A DNA stretch of 64,000 bases from JAJTZA01 sp041749815 (GTDB taxonomy: Bacteria; Verrucomicrobiota; Verrucomicrobiia; Chthoniobacterales; Terrimicrobiaceae). The notes under the pieces are model-generated. The model ran no database searches. It saw only the letters and a program-made list of their open reading frames with translations, and had not been told where the DNA came from. Shown one piece after another: positions 25,173-35,500 of this stretch. How positions within the stretch are numbered: position 1 is the first letter of the stretch; each line of letters opens with the position of its first letter. The position numbers and the translations under genes are program-made. The stretch spans positions 1-64,000 of the forward strand of contig JBGTAR010000117.1 of NCBI GenBank assembly GCA_041749815.1, read 5' to 3'.

Positions 25173-27928
25173 CGCCGCGCGTCCAAGCTGCCGCGCAAAG
25201 CAATTCCCGCGCAGGCGGAGTTGGCGCCGTAGATGGCATTGAGCGGGTAGTTTGTTACCCGTGCGGAGAAAGTGAAATCTCCGGTGACCGGGCGGTAGAG
25301 AAAACGTCCGGAATCGCTGGTCTGCAGCAGCACAATCGGGCCGCTCCTCACCGCGAGGCCAAATGTGCCGTCGACTTGCTCCGCATAGCCTGCATCGCTG
25401 ATCGAGCCAAACGTAGCGGAGGCCCAAGGCGAGGGCAGGGTTTGCGCGGTCGGATCATTGACAAAGACATAAGGGTTCAACTCCCAGCCGAGGCCGAGCC
25501 CGTTGGTGGGGTTGCCAAGGTTGACCTGAAAAATCTTTGTCATCTGCTTGCCACTGGGATTGGGCAGGGAGAGGTTGACCGGTTTGTATCCGCTTTCCCC
25601 ATTGGCCCATGAGACCGTGCCAGTGGTTGTCGGGTAGTCCAGACCGGCAGTGCCCCAGATTCCGGCGGTCGAATACGAGAGTGAAACATTCCCGGCGTCG
25701 CCATTAAAACGGTTGATCCCAAGGGAAAAGACCCCGGCATCTTTATTGACGACCCGATAGAATCCCTGTCCATAAGCGATGCCAGGCAGGCTCTGGTCGG
25801 CACCCGCATCGGAGTAGCCGGAAGACCCGTTCGCGTTGGTCGCGCGCACCCTGTAGTTCACAATCTGGCCACTGGGTGCGGACGAATCGGTGTATGATGT
25901 GGCATTCGTACCCACGGTACCAATCTGGCTCCATAGACCGGTCGCCGCATTGTAACGCTCAATCAGAAAGCCGGTTTCATTGTCGGAATTGTCTTCCCAC
26001 GTCAGCAAAAACGTCGAGCCTCCCGAGCGGCGGACGCTCAACTGGGTGGGTGCTCCCGGCGATGGAGCGGCAGCCAGGTGGGTGGTGGTGACAAACTCTC
26101 CGATGCTCTGGTTGGCGTAAGTGCCGGATGGCGTGCTCTCCATGCGAACAGCTTTCACGAGGTAGGTGTAGGAAACGCCAGCCGTCAGGGTCGAATCGTT
26201 GTCGGTAAAGGTGAGCGTGCTGGTATTCAGGCAGGAGCCGGTGGGGTTCGCACCATTCGCCGCTGTGCCGGTGATCCGGATGAATGGACCCGCCGAGTTC
26301 ATAGAGCGATAGACATGGTAGCCGCTGAGTCCGAAGTCAGTCGAGGCCTGCCAACGCACAACAACCCCGGCACCCGAGGAGGTGGCGGTCACCCGGCTGG
26401 GCGGTGCGATGCTGTGCAAGCGCAACGTGGGATCTCCCATCAGTGCGATGTGCGTGCCGCGGTAGGGACCGCTTTGGAAGAAATCTCCCGTTCCCGCTCC
26501 GTTGTTGATAGCCTTGCGGGTGGAGTAACCAACCGTATCGCCCAGAGCCATGTGGTACAACGGAATCTGCCCTCTCCCCGACCAGGCGCAGCTAAGACCC
26601 AAGGAACCGTTCGTTCCGGCCAAGGGGGCGCGGAGAAAGTTTTGCTCACTGTCCCAGTCTCCAAAATAGCTTCCGAAAAGCTGGGTGAAAACCGCTTTCG
26701 AGTCCTGCCTCCCAAAGTTCCACTCCGATTCGCCTACGCCATTTGCGCCATAAAAGAGCCCTCCCCCGCAGCCATAGGCGAACAGCATCGGGGTGGTGGG
26801 CAGCACCGTGAACCAATCTGCTGCGTCCATCTGCCCTGGATCACGTCCGAAGAAACCAAATCCAGAAATCCATGCGGTTTGCGCATAGTAATTGAAGTTG
26901 TCGTCCACGATCCCCCGCCGCGCCACATTGTTGAAGGGCGCTTGCACCCGCCGAAACCGGTTGTCACGTACCAAATACTGACGCAGCAGTTCGACCTCGG
27001 TCATGCCTCTCGGAACCGCGCTCATTTTCGTAAGATCCACGCGTCCGCATTGGATTTCGACATCGGATGGCAGGGTGTTCGTGTCGAATTTTCCGTCCCC
27101 AATCTTATTCACGTTGCGTTGGTCGGCGAAATTGCTCGTTCCTGTGCTGACATTAGCATCCGTCCAGTTGCCATCCACATCGGCATAGTAGCTGTCTGCT
27201 GGCCAGGCACCACCATGATCGCCGTGACCGTCGATGGCACTGTTGCCAGAGTAAGGGACAGGGATGCGACCGAAGAGGAGCAGTGCCCATGTGTTGCCGG
27301 GGTCGGTGTTGTAGTCGGCCTGCACAATGGCGCGGATATTCTGCTGCTCCGCGATGCGGGCGGCCCAGACCGAACTGTCATTGTTGCTCGGATCGACGGT
27401 CTCGCGCGGCACGTCATGGCGCAGGACGACCCACCCATCCGCCACCAGATTTTTCTCGAGCTGTTGGATTTCTGCCGAGAGCGGCGCAACCATGGTCTGG
27501 TCCACGAGCAGGATGACCTTGCCGCGGCTCTCGACCAACGGAACATTGTGCCCCGCCACGATACCGCCGATGGAGCTAAAGCTTTGGGGGGACATGGAGT
27601 ATTCGTAAGCCACACCCGGCTGCGCGGTCATGTCGGCGTAGGTGTAGATCCCACTCGGAAGATTGACGGGCGCCTCCCAGACCGTCGCACCTTTCACGCG
27701 GCGATAAATCTGCGTCGGCAGGGTCGGCTGCTTGTTAGTCCAATTGAGCGTGATGCAAGGAGCCGTGGCACTCGTCGTCGCGGTCGTCTCCATTACGTTG
27801 CTGCGCGAATCCGCCAGCAGTGGCCGGAGCGGAGCAAGGCACAGAAGCATGCCCAATGCCGCAGGCGTCCATTTGCGGACGAAAAGTGGTGGTAGTGCAA
27901 AGGCAGTCGCGGGCGAGGGACTTTTCAT
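25160..27928 (-). CDS. 5' part of FN3 giant: exported, possible C25-like domain
   Basis: A 922-residue piece with a signal peptide (PAALGMLLCLAPLRPLLA), an N-terminal FN3-like segment, and a domain at about residues 120-500 resembling the Verrucomicrobial C25/gingipain-type region (GKVILLVDQTMVAPLSAEIQ, LLFGRIPVPYSGN, YYADVDGNWTD, FAYGCGGGLFYG). Two further FN3 domains follow (GVVVRWQASTDFGLSGYHVY; FLLTWEDNSDNETGFLIERY), then a lectin-like stretch that breaks off at IALRGSLDARRWTC. A one-base shift near 25175-25200 restores the frame into the 23109-25172 piece. Protease activity is uncertain; I infer only the fold resemblance. Confidence 0.72.
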   Translation of the reverse strand: MKSPSPATAFALPPLFVRKWTPAALGMLLCLAPLRPLLADSRSNVMETTATTSATAPCITLNWTNKQPTLPTQIYRRVKGATVWEAPVNLPSGIYTYADMTAQPGVAYEYSMSPQSFSSIGGIVAGHNVPLVESRGKVILLVDQTMVAPLSAEIQQLEKNLVADGWVVLRHDVPRETVDPSNNDSSVWAARIAEQQNIRAIVQADYNTDPGNTWALLLFGRIPVPYSGNSAIDGHGDHGGAWPADSYYADVDGNWTDANVSTGTSNFADQRNVNKIGDGKFDTNTLPSDVEIQCGRVDLTKMSAVPRGMTEVELLRQYLVRDNRFRRVQAPFNNVARRGIVDDNFNYYAQTAWISGFGFFGRDPGQMDAADWFTVLPTTPMLFAYGCGGGLFYGANGVGESEWNFGRQDSKAVFTQLFGSYFGDWDSEQNFLRAPLAGTNGSLGLSCAWSGRGQIPLYHMALGDTVGYSTRKAINNGAGTGDFFQSGPYRGTHIALMGDPTLRLHSIAPPSRVTATSSGAGVVVRWQASTDFGLSGYHVYRSMNSAGPFIRITGTAANGANPTGSCLNTSTLTFTDNDSTLTAGVSYTYLVKAVRMESTPSGTYANQSIGEFVTTTHLAAAPSPGAPTQLSVRRSGGSTFLLTWEDNSDNETGFLIERYNAATGLWSQIGTVGTNATSYTDSSAPSGQIVNYRVRATNANGSSGYSDAGADQSLPGIAYGQGFYRVVNKDAGVFSLGINRFNGDAGNVSLSYSTAGIWGTAGLDYPTTTGTVSWANGESGYKPVNLSLPNPSGKQMTKIFQVNLGNPTNGLGLGWELNPYVFVNDPTAQTLPSPWASATFGSISDAGYAEQVDGTFGLAVRSGPIVLLQTSDSGRFLYRPVTGDFTFSARVTNYPLNAIYGANSACAGIALRGSLDARRWTC

Positions 27929-28364
27929 TTTCGTTAAGGGGAGTGAATTTGTGGGGAACGGGAGATGGAGTCAGCGTCTCAAAGAGGAATTTCGCGTATA
28001 TTAAGCATTAAATAAGTAAATTAATAGGCCCTTAACATCGCACACACAAGAAATTTCTCAAAAAATAAAGAGTTGGATACCGCCGGTTCGAAGCTCTCGT
28101 TAAGGACTATCCGCCTCGCACGAGCGTTTTTACCAAGGTCTGGATTCCTGCGCGATCAGAGATGGCAGTCAGGAGCAAAGTGCTCCACCGGGAAACGGCA
28201 ACGACTTCCTGAAACGACAATGGCTGACCGTGGCGAGGCGTGGTCTGGGTTGTCCAGTGGACAGAGATGCCCCAGGTACGGCTTTGAAGCTCGGGGATGA
28301 CCGGTGTGACATGCTGGAGCCGGATGTTGAAATCTCTTGAATGGGATGTTTCGGGGAAACTTAA
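27929..28364. other. Upstream region of the FN3 giant, no gene
   Basis: 436 bp between the start of the FN3 giant (27928, minus) and the end of the second GH5 gene (28365, minus). The part next to 27928 is AT-rich (ATTAAGCATTAAATAAGTAA) and probably holds the promoter. GTTTCGGGGAAAC at 28348-28360 is a small palindrome just beyond the GH5 stop, without a T-run. Short reading frames here have no coding character. Confidence 0.4.
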
Positions 28365-29930
28365 TTAATCCTTCTTGTCGCCCGTCCGATTTTTTTCCAG
28401 CGCCTTGCGGATCACCTTGGCGCGGTCGGTGATGTAATTGACCGGCGTTGGGGCCGGTTCGGCACCAGCCCACGGGATTTCGTCGTGTTCGAGGCTCCAT
28501 CCATTGAACTCGCGGAAGGCGTGATACGTCCACGACCAGCCCCTCTCTTCAAATATCTCAATCGTGTCGTTGAGCCATTTTACAGCATCTTCCTTCGGGG
28601 CCCAGCGGACGACGCTGAACTCTCCCACATAGATGGGAACGCGCCATTTTTCGGCGAACTCCACTGTCGGCGCAATCGCCTTCAGGTGTTGCTCCTGGTC
28701 GAAATAGACTCCCTTGATTTCCGACGGATAATGCACGACGCCCTTTTGGCCCACATCCGTCTGATCCAGCCCGCCCACGAATTCGAGTCCCTGGCTGGTG
28801 AACTCGGCCGGGTAGTAGGTATGCACGGTATAGATAACGCGCGTGTCCGGGAGAGGCACCAATCCATCGTAGCCGCGGTCGAGGGCTCCGGGTCCGGGCG
28901 AGAACACGATCCACACATCGGGATCGATATTACGAATGGCTTTCAGCAACTTGACGGCCAGCGGATACCATTGCTTCGGTGCCCAGGGCAACTGCGAGCG
29001 GTCGAGCGGTTCGTTGTAGAGGTCGTATCCCCAAATCGTCTTTCCATAAGGCTTGAGTCGCTTGGCAATATCCGTCCACACCCGCAGAAAACTGCTTTCG
29101 AGTTCGGGGTGACGCCATAGCTCCGGTTGATCCAACTGCGACTTTTCCATGATTTCCTCAATCGGTGGGGCATGGAGATCGATGATGAGTTTAATGCCAT
29201 ATTTCTCGGCATTTTTCACCGCCTGCTCGATGTCGTCGAGGATGAGCGGCCAGGCTTCCCAGAGGGGTTTCTGATGACGCTTGGCCAGATCGACTGGCGA
29301 GAACTGCAGCCGCGCGGCATTGGCTCCCCATTCCGCCATGTCGCGGAAGGTCCCCTCACCCCAATCCCCGCCAAGCATGAATCCCCGCACAATCGGCGGC
29401 GTGGGACGGGATTTTCCCAACTCCTCGGGAGTCGGTGTCCTTGGCTGATCCAGATTCGCAAGCGGGGACGACTCGATCTTCATCCACCGCAACTCTGCCC
29501 ATTGGCCGGGGTTTGGAATCCATGCGCAGAGGAACCTCGAGTCATCGGAGGCGGCGGGAATCGTAAAATCCACATAGTCCGTGAATGGCTCTTTCGCATT
29601 CAAAACAAGATGCACCTCCGGATTTTCGTCGAGGTTTCGGAAAATTAAGAGCTGCACGTCTCCCTGGGCGCGCCCATAGAGAACATAACGTCCGGGCTTG
29701 AGACGAATAGGCTTATAGATTTTGGCATCCCACTCGTTGGCCGTGAGGATGATCCCCTCTTTTCCCTGCGACCACTCAATCGAGGACGTTGAAGACCAGT
29801 TGTCGATTTCCTTTGGCTTGGAAAAATCGAATGTCTCGGAGGTATTGATGCGCTGAGTCTTTGCCGGCGCGGCCATGAGCGTGCAGAGGGCGGGGAGGAG
29901 GAGAGCAAGGAGGATGTGCGTGGCTTTCAT
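28365..29930 (-). CDS. Secreted GH5 glycoside hydrolase
   Basis: A 521-residue enzyme: signal peptide (ILLALLLPALCTLMAAPA), a beta-sandwich-like N-terminal domain to about residue 160, and a GH5 (cellulase-type) barrel. The acid/base glutamate is near 307 in YDLYNEPLD, HTYYP lies near 370-374, and the nucleophile is near 437 in YVGEFSVVRWAPKEDA. The sequence around both catalytic residues is almost identical to the 1,025-residue enzyme at 16664, so both probably attack the same polymer, one as a minimal and one as a multidomain form. Exact substrate is not predictable. Confidence 0.87.
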   Translation of the reverse strand: MKATHILLALLLPALCTLMAAPAKTQRINTSETFDFSKPKEIDNWSSTSSIEWSQGKEGIILTANEWDAKIYKPIRLKPGRYVLYGRAQGDVQLLIFRNLDENPEVHLVLNAKEPFTDYVDFTIPAASDDSRFLCAWIPNPGQWAELRWMKIESSPLANLDQPRTPTPEELGKSRPTPPIVRGFMLGGDWGEGTFRDMAEWGANAARLQFSPVDLAKRHQKPLWEAWPLILDDIEQAVKNAEKYGIKLIIDLHAPPIEEIMEKSQLDQPELWRHPELESSFLRVWTDIAKRLKPYGKTIWGYDLYNEPLDRSQLPWAPKQWYPLAVKLLKAIRNIDPDVWIVFSPGPGALDRGYDGLVPLPDTRVIYTVHTYYPAEFTSQGLEFVGGLDQTDVGQKGVVHYPSEIKGVYFDQEQHLKAIAPTVEFAEKWRVPIYVGEFSVVRWAPKEDAVKWLNDTIEIFEERGWSWTYHAFREFNGWSLEHDEIPWAGAEPAPTPVNYITDRAKVIRKALEKNRTGDKKD

Positions 29931-30083
29931 GAGGGAGAACGTTCAGGAATTCCGGGGGAGAGGAAATTACCAAGGGAGTTGACACCCCGCAATGGCAATC
30001 AGGGAATGGAGAGGCGGCATCTTGCCGCTTGCCACCTTTGCAAAAAGCGGCGGGACGCCACGCCTCTTCCACACTGCCACACC

Positions 30084-30128
30084 AAAAAAACAGCGCACTG
30101 CAAAGGCCGAGCCTTGGCGAGTGCGCTG
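30084..30128 (-). terminator. Rho-independent terminator of the PEP-CTERM gene
   Basis: On the minus strand, a perfect 9-bp stem CAGCGCACT/AGTGCGCTG (30091-30099 with 30120-30128), with a second complementary stretch inside the loop, is followed directly by seven T (30084-30090 as A on the plus strand). It starts 16 bp after the stop of the PEP-CTERM gene. A textbook intrinsic terminator. Confidence 0.85.
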
Positions 30129-30143
30129 CGGATTCGATGGATG

Positions 30144-31004
30144 TTAAGCGCGGGTGTTCGCTTTGCGACGACGGAAGGCCAGCACGCCAGCGCCGATTGC
30201 GAGAAGTGCGAAGGCCGAGGGTTCCGGGACGACATCGGCAAAAGACGTGCCGACTGCGAAAGAGTCAAAATTGGCTTCGAAAGTTCCCAGATTCACGCCA
30301 TCCAGTGTGAAGCGATCAAAGGCGGATGGACCATCGGCAATTCCTAATTGCGACGCGGTAGCCATCCCCGGCGTAGCTGACGATGGGTTCAGATACAAAT
30401 TGACCCCGTCATATTTGCCGGTCACGTCATTCCAGATGTATTCGCCTACGAGCATCACTAGTTGGCCATCTGCAGCAGTAGTGGATGAAATTGCATTTGT
30501 GCCAATAACCCCGCCTAATCCTGCTGCATAGTTGCCTGCACTGATTCCAAGATAAGGAGTGTTTGAGCCGAAAATCCCGCCGCTATTCAGACCGAACGTC
30601 AATGTCGGGTTTGCCGAAGCTGTAACCATAGAGAATACCACGCTGAAAAAGATGTCCTGGCCAGTGATAACCGAGTCAAAGCTTCTGGACAAGAGATAGT
30701 TGAACGCATCACCATTGGTGGTTGTCAGGTTCACCGAATTCGCTCCACCGTTTTTGACAATGGAACCCGAACTGTAATTTAGCCCGCCGGAAACCACGTT
30801 TAAGGTTGTATCCGCGAGAGGCACAGAGCTGTAAGTCCCTGAAAGCCCCAGATCGCCGCTGCCACTCTGTCCGGCAAGTGCATTTCCCGCCGTATACCCC
30901 GTGTCAAAATTCGATTGGACAAGGAGAGTTGCATGGGCGGAGGGGAGGGAGGCCGCTGCGAGAATTCCGACAGCGATCATCAATGGAGTGGGACGGATTT
31001 TCAT
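30144..31004 (-). CDS. PEP-CTERM protein with lectin-like body
   Basis: A 286-residue exported protein: signal peptide (MIAVGILAAASLPSAHA), a beta-rich body, and the C-terminal sorting signal VVPEPSAFALLAIGAGVLAF followed by RRRK, recognised by exosortase/PEP-CTERM systems. The body matches residues about 58-300 of the 1,025-residue GH5 enzyme (VQSNFDTGYTAGN, VITGQDIFFSVV, YDGVNLYLNPSS, FDSFAVGTSFADVVP). It is likely released to the surface or biofilm matrix and may bind the same polysaccharide. Single gene with a strong terminator. Confidence 0.85.
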   Translation of the reverse strand: MKIRPTPLMIAVGILAAASLPSAHATLLVQSNFDTGYTAGNALAGQSGSGDLGLSGTYSSVPLADTTLNVVSGGLNYSSGSIVKNGGANSVNLTTTNGDAFNYLLSRSFDSVITGQDIFFSVVFSMVTASANPTLTFGLNSGGIFGSNTPYLGISAGNYAAGLGGVIGTNAISSTTAADGQLVMLVGEYIWNDVTGKYDGVNLYLNPSSATPGMATASQLGIADGPSAFDRFTLDGVNLGTFEANFDSFAVGTSFADVVPEPSAFALLAIGAGVLAFRRRKANTRA

Positions 31005-31430
31005 GGTGTGTTGGTTTTTTAGGTGGTTTTTTTGATTCCTCTACCTGCTTTTGAAATGAAGGCTGAGGGGGATATTTAGTTGTTTAATTGGTTATTAAAT
31101 TTTCGGCAAGAACTTTTTTGAAATAAATTGGGATGGAGCCCCTCGGAGTCCGAACGTTGCAGAGAGCAGAGAGAACAGGCGTCTGGCTCCACTTCGCTCC
31201 GGTTGCCTTTCCTGGCCCCCCATCGAGTTTTCTGTCTTAAAAGATAAATAAACGATTGAAAAAAAATAAACGGCACGTCAAGGCAAGGTGGAAAACACGA
31301 GATGGGTTTCCCATTCTGCTGCGCCTCGAGAGACTTTCTTAGGCAAGGAAAGGTGAAGCTATTTCTCCCTGGGAAGTCGAATGGATTTCCACTTCCGTTG
31401 TCGAGCGCGGCAAGCCAGGTATTCGCAGTT
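31005..31430. other. Spacer between PEP-CTERM and mutarotase-like genes
   Basis: 426 bp, AT-rich near 31070-31140, containing the probable promoter of the PEP-CTERM gene at its left end. Both flanking genes are on the minus strand. The overlapping minus frame 31076-31510 has no recognisable domain. No terminator with a T-run was found. Confidence 0.4.
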
Positions 31431-32435
31431 TTATTGGCTGGAATCTGGCCGGACTGAAAAAAATTGGTAGGTCCACGTCCACGTCTTCTCCTCCCCCGAT
31501 TGGAGATCAATTTTCACGAACGGTTCCGGGCAGAGGACTTCTGGGGTCGCCCAGAAGACGAGGGCTTGGAGATCATTTTCTAAAGTGATCTCCAGTTTGC
31601 CGCCGGTTTGAACATTGGCGACCGCAATACGGAGCGGAGACTGCTTCTGCGCTTTGGTCGTGAATGCCCAATTTGTCACGGAATCCAGTTCCTTTTGGAA
31701 ACGCCAATGGGAGTTCTCACGGCCGAGCGGAGCGGGCACCTCGCCCTTCACCGGAAGTTCGGGGTCAACCTCGATCCTGTAGGCCGTCCCCACAGGAGTG
31801 CCGTCAATATTCAGGAAATTGTGACACATGTGGACGGTCTGAAAAGCGTGCCTTCCGATATTTTTCAGGCGATGGGTCACGATGAGGGTTCCGGTCTTCC
31901 CATCGATCGAGACCGTTTTTTGATACCAAGCGCCGAGGTCGTTACGGATGCCAAGCTCATGCGTGAAGCTGACGGAGTTTTCACTTTTCAGGGTTTTCCA
32001 CACCCCGGCATCGACAATCGTGTAGGGCTTGAAGGAATTGTAGTGCTCGTCGGAGTCCTTTTGCAGCCATCCCACGCCGATTTTTAAAAAAAGGTCGCTG
32101 GGCTTGGCCGAGGCATAGCCGGGAGGGGCGATGGCGCCCTCCGTCGAGAGATCGAACTCCTCCGCCGGACCAGCGCCGTGATTGATCTCCGGGTAGTCCG
32201 GGCTTGCCCACTCCGAGAAATACTCGTGGCCTTGGTAATGCACCGACGAAATCATGCCGGACCAATCGAAGCGGGTTCCGCGGTAAAATCCGTGCTCGGT
32301 GTCCGGCCGGAAAGTCACCACCCGCATGGAGCCGCTTTCCAGGACTTCCGTGGGAGGCGGCGGCGATTTCTCCGAACCGCTTGCGCAGAGGCTCCCGGCA
32401 AGCATAAAGAAAATCCCATATCTGATCTTGTTCAT
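31431..32435 (-). CDS. Exported aldose-1-epimerase-like protein
   Basis: A 334-residue protein with a signal peptide (MNKIRYGIFFMLAGSLCASG), starting at the ATG at 32435 rather than the longer frame from 32465. The rest is beta-rich and resembles the galactose-mutarotase/aldose-epimerase supersandwich: TRFDWSGMISSVHYQGHEYF near the start, KTGTLIVTHRLKNIG, HMCHNFLNIDGTPVG and KLEITLENDLQALVFW. Whether it acts on anomers outside the cytoplasm or only binds sugar is unknown. Divergent from the 1,316-residue protein gene, with which it may share a control region. Confidence 0.6.
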   Translation of the reverse strand: MNKIRYGIFFMLAGSLCASGSEKSPPPPTEVLESGSMRVVTFRPDTEHGFYRGTRFDWSGMISSVHYQGHEYFSEWASPDYPEINHGAGPAEEFDLSTEGAIAPPGYASAKPSDLFLKIGVGWLQKDSDEHYNSFKPYTIVDAGVWKTLKSENSVSFTHELGIRNDLGAWYQKTVSIDGKTGTLIVTHRLKNIGRHAFQTVHMCHNFLNIDGTPVGTAYRIEVDPELPVKGEVPAPLGRENSHWRFQKELDSVTNWAFTTKAQKQSPLRIAVANVQTGGKLEITLENDLQALVFWATPEVLCPEPFVKIDLQSGEEKTWTWTYQFFSVRPDSSQ

Positions 32436-32585
32436 GAAAATTGTGGGTGTCTTTTTGACTTGCATTTAACTAATTAAATGCTTTTATTCTCCAGTGCCAA
32501 GGAATTTTGCCGATCTGAGACTGGCTTTTTAGCCTTTTGATGCGTTCTCCAAATTCTGAAGAACTATTTAGGTCCCCCAGCTTCT

Positions 32586-35500
32586 ATGAAATCCACCCAA
32601 TCTCGCCTCCTGCCCCCCCTCATTGTCATGTGCCTGCTTGCCATTTCCTCCATCGGATTAGCCCAAACCTCGCCGAAGGAAGTTGCAACCAGTGCCGACT
32701 TCTACGCCCCTTTCGACGGGAGCACCGTGGCGACGAACAATGCCGAGCGCGAGGTGAAGCCCTCCTTGGAGCAGGCCCTGACCTTTGTTCCGGGCATCAA
32801 AGGCCAGGCGGTTTTTGTGGGGGGAAACGGAGAAACGGACTGGGCGGAGGCTCCGGCACTGGAATACCCGTCCGACTCGCTGTTTGAATCCGCCGCAGGG
32901 ACAGTGATGTTCTGGGTGCAGCCCGATTGGAATGGCACGACCTCCCCGCTCAACAACCTTTACCGGTTTTTCTATGCCGGCGAGCGGTGCAATATGTTTA
33001 TGTATGCCTGGCTTCGCGCGGATCTGGGCGTGGTTCCGCAACCCGGAATGGAGAACGACATCGCAAACCTTGTCAGCCCGGTGCGCGGCTCCTGGCGGAA
33101 GGGCGATTGGTGGCACTTGGCACTGAGTTGGGACAGCACCGGATGGTCCAAGCTCTATGTGAACGGCATGCCGTTCACGACCGGTTTCGGCTACCGCTCC
33201 GGACCACAACTGATGCGACAGGCCTTGGACCTTGGCAACATTGACAAATTCGCGGTCGGAAGCTCTTTTCAGAATTCGCCTTTTTCCAACATGCGGGGCA
33301 ATGCCGCATTCGATGAATTCAAAGTGTATCGGAGAGCGCTTTCCGATGATGAGATTGTTGCGGACTATCGCAGGTTCATGCCGGTGGATATCGTTTTTGA
33401 ACGCCGATTCCTCCGGGCCGGTGAGTCTGAGCAGCTCTCTCTGGACATCTGGCCAGGGGGGCAGATGATCCGTCCCCCGGTCGGCCAGCAGGTGCCGACA
33501 CCGGTCACTCTTGGACTCGATCTCATTGTTCGCCAGCAGGATACCGACTTGGAAATCACGGAACACTTCGACCTGACGATTGAGCAACTCAAAACCCTCA
33601 CCCTCCCGTTGCCGAGCCTCGAAGAAGGCCGATACGAACTGACTTGCAAGATTTCCTACGGCGGGGGGACGTATCAGACAAACTACCCATTTTTCGCATT
33701 CACTCAACTAGCCGCCGCCCCGCCCTCGCAGGAACCGCTCCAACTGGGAGAGCCGATCCTGACGATCGATTGCACCAAAGAGACGGCGATCGCGAGCGGT
33801 GAAACCACGGTCCAGACTCCCGACGGCGTGGATGCCTACCGGGAATCATCCCCGGATCGGGACTCACGTTTTTCCTATGTGTTGGATCTCAAAGACTCCG
33901 GCCCATGGAAGGGGCAACCCATGATGCTGGAAGTCTATTGGCCGGATGACAAACCCCGCACGATGGGACTGTATTTGTATTCCAAGACCAGCGACAAGCA
34001 GGACGACCGCGACCGGCTGGCTGGAGGCGTCCAGAGCGGCAACGAGTATGCGCTGAGTGGGAAAACCCAGGTGACCCGCTATCTCTTCTATCCGTGGATG
34101 AAGAATTACCTCTTCGAGGCTCGGACCATCGTGCGCGATATGCCAGCGGCCGTTTCAAAGATTGTGGTGCGCCCGGTGATCGGCCGCCTTCCGAATCTGG
34201 CCATCAACAAACCCAAGGATCTGCCAGGGCGGTATTTTGGCAACCTCGACGAAGACCAGTCGTTCGACGTGCTGATGACTTTAGATATGAAAGGGATTCA
34301 GGAGCGACGCCGCGTCCACCTGATGGAGATGCTTCTCGATTACATGGACTACACGGGGCAAAACATTTTCAGCTACGCCTTTGTCCGCTATGGGGATGTC
34401 AATTATGAAATGCCCGGCCTCATGACGGGGGGAGACTATTTTTACCAGATCGCCGGATGGCGGATGCTTCTTTTGGACATGCTGGAACGTCGCGGGAAAA
34501 AGTTCAACATGATCATCAATCAACACTCGATGGATGAACTGAACAAGGTGCCCGACCGGCATGATGAGCTTCTGTCATCGAACTACTTTCAGATCGATCG
34601 ACAAGGGGAAACCGTCAAGAAATTTGGAGACCGACTGGCTGGCAATCCCCTGCACCCGCAATTTCGCAAAGAATTGCTGGGGCACATGGACGAACTCCTT
34701 CGGAGATTCGGCAACCATCCGGCCCTGCTGGGCATCGACCTCTGGACAAGTTCGGTCGGGGTCGGCGTGGACTGGCTCATGACCGATCTCAAAACCGGAT
34801 ACGACGATCTGACCATGTCGCTTTTTGAAAAAGACACTGGGATCCAAGTGCCAAACGAGGGCGACGACCGCTTCGGGAAGCGCTTCGCCCTGCTCACCGG
34901 CACCCACCGCACGGAGTGGCTCGCGTGGCGCGCAAAGAAAAACACGGCGATTCTGGACGAACTCGCCGAGCGCGTCCGTGCGACGAACCCCAGTCTGACC
35001 CTCAACGTGGTGGTCTGCGGAGATCCCATGGAAGGCTCGACCGATGATCTCACTTCAGATGCGCTCGATTTCTCTCAATATTACTTCGAGAGCTACGGGC
35101 TGGACCTCCCGGCGCTTCGGAAGATGGCTGGCGTTGTCGTCACCCCGATGCGATTTTCCACCGGCTACCGCTGGTGGTTGCACCGGAATAATCAGATCAG
35201 CACCGTGGATGAACTGCGCGCCGACATGACGCGGCAGAGCATTTTCCGCTACCCTTCAGGAAGCCACGTCTATAGCTACCCGGCCTACTTCGAGTCCTAC
35301 ACGAACTCGCTCCTGCCGGAGGATTACAACTGCATGTTTCAAAGTGCGGACATCAAACCTCATGGACGGTTTTTCCTTGAGGAACTGAGCCAGGATGTCG
35401 GGTCGGTGGATCCTGCTGTCATCCTGATCGGCTCACAGCCATTGGGAACGAGCGGACGCGATGACGAATCGCGCGAGTTCTCAAGGGCGTTTTTGGCGCT

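Noticed and set aside
25175..25200. Programmed ribosomal frameshift in the FN3 giant
   Set aside because: No slippery heptamer or following stem-loop obvious; a plain indel or sequencing error is simpler.
26078..27895. 605-codon open frame on the plus strand
   Set aside because: Shadow of the FN3 giant on the minus strand; the real gene has a signal peptide and FN3 domains.
28073..28300. 75-codon plus frame in the upstream region of the FN3 giant
   Set aside because: Composition unlike a protein and no family resemblance.
31076..31510. 144-codon minus-strand frame
   Set aside because: No domain, poor composition, and it overlaps the end of the mutarotase-like gene.
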